64,000 nt of DNA from Bremerella volcania (GTDB lineage: Bacteria; Planctomycetota; Planctomycetia; Pirellulales; Pirellulaceae). Made by a program: the position numbers and the translations under genes. Of this stretch, positions 8,695 through 15,821 are shown piece by piece (the stretch's first letter is position 1; the number at the start of each line of letters is the position of its first letter). The stretch is taken from the NCBI RefSeq assembly GCF_007748115.1, contig NZ_CP036289.1, forward strand, positions 1,302,001 through 1,366,000, in the 5' to 3' direction. The notes below the pieces were generated by a model, which was given only the letters and a program-made list of their open reading frames with translations, had not been told where the DNA came from and ran no database searches.

Positions 8695-9550
8695 TTTCTT
8701 GGGTTTGCAACTCCTTCAGCGTTCTCCCGTCCTTGCTCTTCCACTCCGTTCTTCCGTTGGCCGATCGCCCCAGGATTACGCCGGCCGCCGTGGATGGCGA
8801 ACTGAAAACGTGGTCCTGGGCGAAACGGTACCGATCTCCAGTATCGTTCAAGACCCCCTGTTCGAGCAAATCGCCCCTAAGGTTTGACATGTACTGGTGT
8901 ATCGTGGCGGTTTCGGCCTTCACCGCCTCAGAGCCTTCCCGAACGACAAAGCCCTTAGTATCTTCGTAACCCATTGCCGTGACACCTTTGGCCTCGATAG
9001 ATAGGGTTTCCAGGGAATTCGACCGTGTCTCGGTTTTCTCGAATACGCTAAGCCCAACCAAAGGAAAGATACTGAGCATGTCGAGCAGAAAACTATCGAC
9101 ATCGGCCACATCCGCCTCCGAAAGGGTCGGCGGGGAAGGCATGTTGAGGTTGTCGAGCTTCGATTGCTTCGCGGCCTTAGCGAGTTCCAGGAGGCGAACT
9201 TCCATCCGCTGAACGTGAGCCTTGTTGAGGCTGTTGTCCTTGGTGACGAAGAAAACGGCCCAGTCCCAGAAGTCCTTCCGGCTGTAGTGCGAGTTCAAGC
9301 GGGCACCGACGGGATCACCTTCGCCAATGTAAATGGTTGGCAGGGCTCCGTTGCTGGAATTGCCCACAAGGACGTAGACCCCGGTTCGCTCAAACTCCGG
9401 ACGAGTCACGGCCTGCTTGTAGTTGGTACGGTTGAAGACGACGCCAATTCCGCTCCAATTGGATTTCTCGACGAGACGCAGCCCATCGGGATCACCATTT
9501 GGAACAAAGATACGGATAGAAAACGGTCGCTGGGGAACTTCGAGATTCAT
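8669..9550 (-). CDS. GIY-YIG nuclease family protein with C-terminal DUF4357-like domain
   Basis: The 293-residue protein has a GIY-YIG-like core around residues 55-130: GVYVLVG, then IYIGEG, an R followed by a WDW block, and a downstream glutamate in VQRMEVRLLE. The C-terminal part, about residues 185-285, resembles DUF4357 and ends with a GWK-like SKDGRTLKEL segment. A homologous domain pair is common next to type I restriction genes. It is the first gene of the operon, with an AAGAGG sequence just before the ATG, and overlaps hsdR by 26 bases. It may be an accessory nuclease or a regulator of the system; the sequence alone does not decide. Confidence 0.82.
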   Translation of the reverse strand: MNLEVPQRPFSIRIFVPNGDPDGLRLVEKSNWSGIGVVFNRTNYKQAVTRPEFERTGVYVLVGNSSNGALPTIYIGEGDPVGARLNSHYSRKDFWDWAVFFVTKDNSLNKAHVQRMEVRLLELAKAAKQSKLDNLNMPSPPTLSEADVADVDSFLLDMLSIFPLVGLSVFEKTETRSNSLETLSIEAKGVTAMGYEDTKGFVVREGSEAVKAETATIHQYMSNLRGDLLEQGVLNDTGDRYRFAQDHVFSSPSTAAGVILGRSANGRTEWKSKDGRTLKELQTQESASIDDED

Positions 9551-10271
9551 GCAGCCTCTTGCCGCCTTGCGTTACGTAGGGAGGGACCACGCAGGAGTAG
9601 ACGCAAGATACACACAAGAAAGGGCTATGGCAATCAAACGCTTGAGGTTGGGTCGTGGTCGAGTTGAAGGCACTTTACGGGAATGAGTTGTGCTAGTCGT
9701 GCTCCCTGATTCCATACGCGAGTCTCTATAAAGTTTCAACTCTCCTCCAGGCGACTTGGCATGATTCGCGGATGCTTACAGTCAGGCGATGATCCGAAAT
9801 CCTCAAGTAACCCAATATTCTGCCGACTCAAAGGAACTGTTCTTCCCAAAATCTGCCGATTGTCGCTCGTGTGGCTAGCTGTGCCGCGTTCCTAAATCGA
9901 AGTCGCCAAAGAATTCGTCATCGACTAGGAACAGCGTTAGGGCGACCGCGTGGCCCTTACGATTAAATCCCCAGGACCCTCGTCTGGGGAGGGTGAATCA
10001 ACTACAATAGACCCCATCGAGCTACCGACTCTCGTTGGCCGGCTCGACCACAATTTGATCGCTTGCGATTCCAGATAAATCGGCAAAATTTCTCTCGAAG
10101 CGTTGCAAGCACACGCCACCCCCGCAGGGACTGTGGGGAGTGCTGCTTGTGCTATGTCGCTTCACGGGTTTTGCCGAACCTATCTGGGGACTGGTGTGGG
10201 TGGCCTCCCCGCCTGGCCCTTCCAGCAAGCGTTGTTTGGAAATCACAACCACTTGCTTGAAGGAGTCCCAG
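9551..10271. other. Intergenic region between the defence operon and a small membrane protein gene
   Basis: This 721-base stretch should hold the promoter of the leftward defence operon and that of the rightward gene at 10272. Short ORFs in it show no family features. A 6-bp hairpin of the form CCCCAG-loop-CTGGGG lies around 9971-9991 without a T-run, so it is not a typical terminator. I see no convincing -35/-10 pair, operator, or repeat. Confidence 0.4.
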
Positions 10272-10838
10272 ATGACGAACGAACCAACCCCAACACCAGA
10301 GAAACCTGATGAGAGTTCGCTCGGTTGGATTTTGGGCATTGGCGGCTCGACGCTGGCCATCGTGCTTATCGTCCTCTTCTCAATGGGAGAGTTCTCGTCT
10401 CCCACTCGCAGCAGTTCTTCGACAGCGTCCGATATTGATCCTGCCGAGCAGAAATTCCGTGACCTGGTTGAGTACAAGCTTGGCGACAATGTGCGTTTGA
10501 TAATGGTCACCGACGACACCAAAGCCAAAGAGAAAAAGAACGTCCACGTCTCCTTCGATATCGGTGACAATCTAACGACGGGTATGATCCAGTTAGGAGC
10601 CCGGGCCGACATTAAAACTATTTTGAAAGCGGCAGCGGATTCTGGCTTGGCGATCAATGAACTGACCGTCGAAGGGGAGTTTCCCATGACAGATGCTTAT
10701 GGCAGCTCGACGAAAAAGGTTGTTGTTGACGTGATGTACTTGGGGTCAACAATCGAGCGAATCGACTGGAACGGTTTCCTTACCGACAACGTTTACAAGG
10801 TCGCCGACAAGGCCACGGTCCATCCGAGCTTTCGCTAA
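10272..10838 (+). CDS. Hypothetical single-pass membrane protein
   Basis: The 188-residue frame starts at an ATG with AAGGAG eight bases upstream; an open frame further upstream lacks such a site. A short polar, proline-rich N-terminus (residues 1-17) leads into one hydrophobic helix, about 18-38, and a soluble C-terminal domain of about 145 residues that probably faces the outside. The soluble part contains charged repeats around KAKEKKN and a well-structured-looking C-terminus, but I recognise no family. It stands alone between the defence operon and the recombinase-like gene and could be cargo of the same island. Confidence 0.7.
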   Translation: MTNEPTPTPEKPDESSLGWILGIGGSTLAIVLIVLFSMGEFSSPTRSSSSTASDIDPAEQKFRDLVEYKLGDNVRLIMVTDDTKAKEKKNVHVSFDIGDNLTTGMIQLGARADIKTILKAAADSGLAINELTVEGEFPMTDAYGSSTKKVVVDVMYLGSTIERIDWNGFLTDNVYKVADKATVHPSFR

Positions 10839-10997
10839 TCTCCCACGGATGCCTACCGAACAAATCCCATGTGTGGCCATACTAATGGTTTTCGTTTGAT
10901 CGAAAGTATCTAGATCGGCTCTGATGAGTCGAGGTTTTACGACCGATCAGTAAACCCAGTATGGACGTTCGTGCGAAAAACGCGACACGTCAATTCA

Positions 10998-11771
10998 TCA
11001 AGTTGGATCCCTTCTTTTCCAACGATTTATGGTTGATGGGTGCGGAGGCCTGAAGTCGTATTCCTCACAGATAGGTTCAAGCAGTTCCGCAATTTTCCTA
11101 CAGGAATATCCCAATCGAAAATATTTCTTAATCATCGGAGCTACCACCTCGTAACGTGGCTTCGTGGGGTTGGAACGTTTCTTTCTTGGCCGGCCCCCCT
11201 TTCTACCAGTTCTTTTTTGCCCCCATTTGATTTCAATACTTCGCACTTTGTACGGACAAAGATCAGGGGCTTCCAAAGTTGCCAAGCGAACGCCTGGAGC
11301 GAATGTTTCAATAATCTGGAGCAGCTTTTCGTATTCCTCCACTGTTGGCAGTCTCGTGATCTCAGAGGGGGTGTAGAACTCGTTCCGGAGAAACCTTTGT
11401 GAATTTGCGGCTACTACGATTCCCTCGTGTTCAGCTACGAACATCGCCGCTTTGATAAGTTGGCTTCGTGCCTCGACAGTCAAATCCCACCCTGAGCCGA
11501 CTTCTCGGAAAACTCTAGACTCCGAGATTGTTTGCTTCTCCATTGCCGTGTGGAACTGCATCTCTTGGCCTTCGTAAGTTCTTCTCTTATGCTGCGTTCG
11601 CCCCGACACTCTCGAATAAAAAGCTAGCGTGAAATCGGAGGCGTTCCTCGGAAGTTCGTCAAGCAAATCGGGGAGGTGGTGAAAGTAATTGCTCGCCAAT
11701 CCTTGAGGTGATAATGGTGGCTTCAGGATGCCAGAGTATGGTTGCTTCTTTTTCACGGTTGTTCGGCTCAA
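10998..11771 (-). CDS. Divergent serine recombinase-like protein with basic tail and helix-turn-helix
   Basis: The 257-residue protein resembles a resolvase/invertase catalytic domain. FYSRVSGRTQ at 51-60 matches the YxRVSxxxQ nucleophile motif with S56 as the candidate serine. GQEMQF, VGSGWD (91-96) and a final NSQRFLRN (123-130) match later blocks, with R126 and R129 in the positions of the conserved arginines. The aspartate normally before the first of these arginines is replaced by glutamine. A very basic segment, GRKGGRPRKKR, resembles an AT-hook and precedes a C-terminal helix-turn-helix. It may be a degenerate or regulatory recombinase linked to movement of the neighbouring island. Confidence 0.6.
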   Translation of the reverse strand: MSRTTVKKKQPYSGILKPPLSPQGLASNYFHHLPDLLDELPRNASDFTLAFYSRVSGRTQHKRRTYEGQEMQFHTAMEKQTISESRVFREVGSGWDLTVEARSQLIKAAMFVAEHEGIVVAANSQRFLRNEFYTPSEITRLPTVEEYEKLLQIIETFAPGVRLATLEAPDLCPYKVRSIEIKWGQKRTGRKGGRPRKKRSNPTKPRYEVVAPMIKKYFRLGYSCRKIAELLEPICEEYDFRPPHPSTINRWKRRDPT

Positions 11772-11858
11772 TCGATCAGAGGGTAAGCGTGGTCTTGACC
11801 GCGTTTCGCGCTACGACAATTCGTATGGGATAATTGAGAAAGCGACTGAGAACTCGAT

Positions 11859-12065
11859 TTAGGCACGAGTCTCCTTGCCCGCCTCAACCATCGCAATAAT
11901 CCCCGCCTGAATGGTGGGATGCAGCTTGGGCCAGGCTTCGATAACGCCGGCCAACTCGGGATCAGATGCTGGTGCTATTTGGGCGACCGCATCGCCTTTT
12001 GCACCTCGACTGAGAGTAGATGCCGTTATTTCCGCAGAAACGGCGTACTGTTCGACTCCCCTAGG
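11859..12065 (-). pseudogene. 3' remnant of a probable integrase-linked ORF
   Basis: On the minus strand an open frame without a start runs into a TAA at 11859. Its last residues read DPELAGVIEAWPKLHPT and then AGIIAMVEAGKE. This tail resembles the C-terminal end of tyrosine recombinases or linked ORFs that I associate with planctomycete genomes (recalled, not searched). The upstream part reads GVEQ across a TTCGACTCC sequence on the opposite strand. The body of the gene is missing, so this is a remnant. Confidence 0.5.
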
Positions 12066-12072
12066 GGGTGCC
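12047..12072 (+). other. tRNA-like T-arm/3' end, possible attachment site
   Basis: The plus strand reads GTTCGACTCCCCTAGGGGG, which looks like a tRNA or tmRNA T-loop with the 3' half of its stem, followed at once by a strong terminator. The 5' half needed for a working RNA is absent because the sequence before the T-loop does not pair. This is what remains when an element integrates into an RNA gene, but the parent RNA gene is not identified. Confidence 0.4.
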
Positions 12073-12100
12073 TAAAGCCGCACTTGTTGCGGCTTTTTTT
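12073..12100 (+). terminator. Rho-independent terminator
   Basis: AAAGCCGCA pairs with TGCGGCTTT across a 5-base loop, followed by a T-run on the plus strand. No complete plus-strand gene ends here; it directly follows the tRNA-like fragment and may be that RNA gene's own terminator. Confidence 0.75.
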
Positions 12101-12168
12101 CTGCGCTGATGGTTGCAATTCGTTTGTCTGCAGAAGAGTTCGGTAATTGCCAGGTTTGGGTATGTCCC

Positions 12169-13059
12169 TTACTTAAATACGGCCAGTTGTGGTAGGTGGT
12201 CGCTCAAGGCGAATGACTCTGGGTCGGTGGGGTTTGTGCGAAATGCTCCCTCGAACAATGGTCTCGACTCCACGATGTTCTTGGCAATCGGGCCAGCGGC
12301 CATCACGTAGTCGATACGCCGTTCTGGTGTGTCGGCTTTGATTGTTAGTCCATTGCCTTGGCCGGCCTTGGTGAACGTGTCGGTCCAACCCGCCTCGATC
12401 CAGAGCTTGTACTCCTTCGTATCGGGAGTGTGATTGAGGTCACCGATCAGAAGCATGGAGCGGCCTGCGTCGAGGTCTTTCTGCATGGACCGCAGCATGA
12501 GGGGAATCTCTCGTAGCCGGGTGTCTGGCTCTGGGCTGGGATGCAGATGAGCGGAGTGGACGACGAGCGACTCACCGCCTGGCAACTTCACGGTGGCCTG
12601 CCCCCAGTGTCGAGTGAAAAGGTCTTGGGGACGCTCGCCTTCAACAAGAGGCACGTTCCGCGGATCGACGATTTCGAATCGGCTTAGAAGCGTGCCAGGC
12701 CAGTTGCCCCCACTCGGGAAGCGGACGTAGTTCATGCCGAGCCCCTGAGCGATCTCCTTCGCCACTTCTTCGCTGGGCGACTCGGAGAAGTTAATGATGT
12801 CAGGCGCGTAGAGGGCAAGTTCGTTAGCAAAGCGGTCAGGCATTTGGCCCAGGGCCGTCGCCTTGTTCGCTAGGGCTCGGTCCTTGGGCCAACCGGTGCA
12901 GTTATAGACGTTGTAGGCGATCACTCGCAGTGGCTGGCTCTTTTCATCGGCGGCGAGCACGCTTTGTACGTGGCTCGCTGCGAGGGCAAAGCTACCGACC
13001 GCCGCGTGTTTCAGCAGGTCTCTTCGGGTTAGAGGGCCGCTCGTGGAAGTTGTGGTCAT
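12169..13059 (-). CDS. Endonuclease/exonuclease/phosphatase-family protein with Tat signal
   Basis: The 296-residue protein starts with a twin-arginine signal, TRRDLLKHAAVGSFALAAS, that ends near the AxA-type site before DEKSQPL, so it is probably exported folded. The mature part has the EEP fold: VIAYNVYNC for the first strand, a FSESPSEE acidic block, HSAHLHPSPE, IGDLNHTPDTKEY with the GDxN motif, and a final SDHLPQL with the catalytic SDH. This family includes DNases, sphingomyelinases and other metal-dependent phosphodiesterases. The substrate cannot be told from the sequence. It follows the island remnant on the same strand and has no operon partner. Confidence 0.88.
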   Translation of the reverse strand: MTTTSTSGPLTRRDLLKHAAVGSFALAASHVQSVLAADEKSQPLRVIAYNVYNCTGWPKDRALANKATALGQMPDRFANELALYAPDIINFSESPSEEVAKEIAQGLGMNYVRFPSGGNWPGTLLSRFEIVDPRNVPLVEGERPQDLFTRHWGQATVKLPGGESLVVHSAHLHPSPEPDTRLREIPLMLRSMQKDLDAGRSMLLIGDLNHTPDTKEYKLWIEAGWTDTFTKAGQGNGLTIKADTPERRIDYVMAAGPIAKNIVESRPLFEGAFRTNPTDPESFALSDHLPQLAVFK

Positions 13060-13147
13060 GGTGTCGTTTCCCTTGCCGTTTTATCCGGTGAGTTTCGACT
13101 AATTCTAACAACTCCACAAAGCGTCGTCTTCTCAATCCTACAAAGCC

Positions 13148-13336
13148 TTATCGAGGCACAGTCTCCACGATTTGAATCAATTGTTCTGCGCCTAGGGCTT
13201 TGTTGAAGATCGCCAACTCGTCGAATCGGCCATGCCAGAAACCAGGATTGCGGTCATTGGAACGCGTACAGTCATAGCTCAACTTCTCTGTACAGTCGAG
13301 GATGTGAAGAGTTGAAATGAAACGGCATAGCTCCAT
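13148..13336 (-). pseudogene. C-terminal fragment of a LamG/concanavalin-type protein
   Basis: The last 30 residues read GFWHGRFDELAIFNKALGAE followed by QLIQIVETVPR. The pattern G.(I/F)DE.AIFN.AL...Q is the closing strand of LamG-like jelly-roll domains that are abundant in planctomycete secreted proteins. Only about 60 residues are open, with no signal peptide or domain start, so it is best read as the remains of a larger deleted gene. The 13337-13493 stretch after it shows nothing recognisable. Confidence 0.6.
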
Positions 13337-13493
13337 CGAGCAAGACGAGGTGGCACTCCGTTGCGATAGGCTAATGGCTCCCTCCTTAGAGAAGTTACGG
13401 CAAGTCCCCCATTTTTCATTTTTGGTGGTCGTCAGTCACCATCAGATCGGGAAAGTTCACCGATACGCTGGATGAAACCCAGGTCTTACCTTC

Positions 13494-14663
13494 TCACGAT
13501 TCCAGTACATCCTTAATCACGAAGCCCATTCGCCTGACTTCGGAATCGGATAGCTCTGGATACATGGGCAAGAAGACGCAGCCGTGCATCAATCGCTGCA
13601 TTTCGGCTGAGATGCCCGTCGGGGATTTCAACACACAAAGATTATGGCAGGTCGTCGCATCGAAGCCTGATTGACGTAGTAAGCGAACGATCGTTGCGGG
13701 ATCTTCCGTGATCATCGGAAAGACCCACCACGTGGAGTTCTCGGCGGCGATGCCAGCAACTTTCGCCAGGGGGTCGACCTCGCTTGCGAGTAATCCGCCT
13801 AGCGAGGTTCGACGTTTGAGACGCTGTTCGCCATAACCATTCCAACGCCGTGCAATCATTGCCACCAATGAGCGCGATGGCTGCAAACGAATCTTGTTGA
13901 ATAGATCTTTCCCTTGGAAGTTTCGCGTGAGGGATTGGATGGCCTGATCGGCGTCACGACCCATCAGGCGGTTCAGGCCCAGGAAGAGATCGAACAAGTG
14001 ACGCTGGGTTAGAAGTTTCATGACACTGTACTTCATAAGTCGCAGTGCATAGGAGCATCTCGATTGGAGCCGATATCCATTTTGAATCTGGTGAACTGTT
14101 TCCAGAAGACCCGCATCACGTACGCGAATCAAGCCTCCGCCGAGGGCCGTGGCTGTCTTGATGGGACCGAAGCTGAGAAGGTTTACATCGGCCAGTTCGC
14201 TGCCCAGATAGCCGGAGCCCGCGAAGGCCTGGGCGCAGTCTTCCACCACAAGCAGTTGGTGCTTCCGGGCAATTTCGTGAAGAGGACGAAGATCGATCTG
14301 GGCACCAAACAAGGGAGCGACCAGGATCATCCTCGTCCGCGGAGTGATGCTCGACGCGAGTTGGTCGAGACATGGCTGCAGCGTCGCCAGATTCAGATCG
14401 ATTCCGACGGGAACGAGTTGGTGCTGGCGAATGATCGTCAGCATATCGGGAATCGTTACGGCGGTGGTTACGATCTCACTTCCCTCGGGCAAATTCAGCG
14501 CCTGCAGAAGGAGGTCAAACCCGCTGCGAACGGAAAGAGATGGAATCGTATTCTGCTCGCGCCAGCGATCGCATGCCACAAGATCGCCCTGCGGCCAGGC
14601 ACATAACGTCAAGCCGTAGACCAGATCGTACCAGCCAATGTCAAACAACTTGCGAGCACGCAC
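13494..14663 (-). CDS. DegT/DnrJ/EryC1/StrS-type PLP-dependent aminotransferase
   Basis: The 389-residue protein has the fold-type I aminotransferase layout of sugar aminotransferases. SGFDLLLQAL lies near residue 48, VEDCAQAFAG near 140 supplies the PLP-ring aspartate, and SFGPIKTATALGGG near 165 supplies the Schiff-base lysine. Members make amino sugars for surface polysaccharides, or act as regulators. No nucleotide-sugar or glycosyltransferase genes sit next to it, so the pathway is open. The N-terminus, with MRARKLFDIGWYDLVYG, is longer than usual and may help bind a partner or membrane. Confidence 0.85.
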   Translation of the reverse strand: MRARKLFDIGWYDLVYGLTLCAWPQGDLVACDRWREQNTIPSLSVRSGFDLLLQALNLPEGSEIVTTAVTIPDMLTIIRQHQLVPVGIDLNLATLQPCLDQLASSITPRTRMILVAPLFGAQIDLRPLHEIARKHQLLVVEDCAQAFAGSGYLGSELADVNLLSFGPIKTATALGGGLIRVRDAGLLETVHQIQNGYRLQSRCSYALRLMKYSVMKLLTQRHLFDLFLGLNRLMGRDADQAIQSLTRNFQGKDLFNKIRLQPSRSLVAMIARRWNGYGEQRLKRRTSLGGLLASEVDPLAKVAGIAAENSTWWVFPMITEDPATIVRLLRQSGFDATTCHNLCVLKSPTGISAEMQRLMHGCVFLPMYPELSDSEVRRMGFVIKDVLES

Positions 14664-14979
14664 GCCTTGTTGCCCCGTTTCGGCACGTTGTGGTCTCTAG
14701 CAGTTTCAATCCGTACGCCGGATCTCGTGACGGACTCACTTGGGAAATTGATGCTAACCTACCGCCGGCGTTTTTAGGGAGCAAGTTTTTTAGTCGCTTT
14801 GTTGAAATTATTGGGGCTTGCCAAGGAGACGCTTTACTTCGGCATTCCAGAGGAAACACTTAAATACGACCGCTCACTCTCGTCCAGCGTGGGGGCATGA
14901 ATGGACGATGATTCGTGGACTATAATTCAGGCAGGAACTTTTGAGGCGGCTCACTTCGATGACCAAGGGAACTTTGACG
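14664..14979. other. Divergent intergenic region
   Basis: This 316-base region lies between a leftward aminotransferase gene and the rightward glycerophosphodiesterase gene and must contain both promoters. I see no hairpin with T-run, repeat or recognisable binding site. Short ORFs within it carry no family signal. Confidence 0.4.
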
Positions 14980-15810
14980 ATGCGAACGTTCGTTTATTTG
15001 TCGTTTGTGGCGGCATGTTGGGCAAGTGCTGTGGAAACAGGGGAAGCGCAGATGATTGTGGCGCATCGAGGGGCTTCGTTCGACGCACCGGAGAACACGC
15101 TGGCCGCATTTCAGGAGGCCTGGAAGCAGAAAGCTGATGCGATCGAAGGGGACTTCTACCTCACCAAGGACGGCCATATTGTGTGCATGCACGACAAGAC
15201 CACCGAGCGAACCACAGCCGGAACGGCCAAGCTGAATCCAGCGGAGTCGACTCTGGAGCAGTTACGAGATCTCGACGTGGGTTCGTGGAAGCATGAAAAG
15301 TACGCCGGCGAACGCATTCCTCTTTTGGAAGAAGTATTGGCAACCGTCCCGCAAACGGGAAAGATTCTGGTCGAGATCAAATGCGGTCCTGAGATTATCG
15401 AGCCGCTGCGAGTGGTGCTGGAGAAGTCGACGTTGCGTCCAGAACAAATCGTAATCATTTGTTTTGACGAAGGGGTCGTGAAGCAGGCTCGCGAAAAAAT
15501 GCCGCAGTTCAAAGCGAATTGGTTAACGAGTTACAAGCAGAATGAATCAACCGGGAAGTGGTCGCCGGATCTTGGCAAAGTCTTGGAGTCTCTTGGTAAG
15601 ACGGGAGCGACTGGCCTGGGCACTCAAGGACGAGACGAAGTTGTGACTGCCGAGTTCGTTCGCGAGATTCGCAAGGCGGGCATCGAGTGCCATGTGTGGA
15701 CGATTAACGAACCTTCCCAGGCAAAACGCTACGCCGAGCTCGGCTTCGATTCGATCACGACCGACAAACCGGCCGAGATTCGCAAAGCTCTTTTCGGTGG
15801 CACGCCGTGA
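14980..15810 (+). CDS. Secreted glycerophosphodiester phosphodiesterase (GDPD family)
   Basis: The 276-residue protein starts at an ATG with AAGGGA upstream and has a short signal peptide ending near ETGEAQ. The GDPD core begins with IVAHRGASFDAPENTLAAF, continues with DAIEGDFYLTKDGHIVCMHD, and has the downstream VEIKCGPE, GLGTQGRD and HVWTINEP blocks. These supply the catalytic histidines and the calcium-binding acidic residues. The enzyme releases alcohols from glycerophosphodiesters in the periplasm, a source of glycerol phosphate or phosphate. It is transcribed towards the convergent kinase gene and ends 11 bases from it. Confidence 0.93.
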   Translation: MRTFVYLSFVAACWASAVETGEAQMIVAHRGASFDAPENTLAAFQEAWKQKADAIEGDFYLTKDGHIVCMHDKTTERTTAGTAKLNPAESTLEQLRDLDVGSWKHEKYAGERIPLLEEVLATVPQTGKILVEIKCGPEIIEPLRVVLEKSTLRPEQIVIICFDEGVVKQAREKMPQFKANWLTSYKQNESTGKWSPDLGKVLESLGKTGATGLGTQGRDEVVTAEFVREIRKAGIECHVWTINEPSQAKRYAELGFDSITTDKPAEIRKALFGGTP

Positions 15811-15821
15811 GTCATTGAGGA

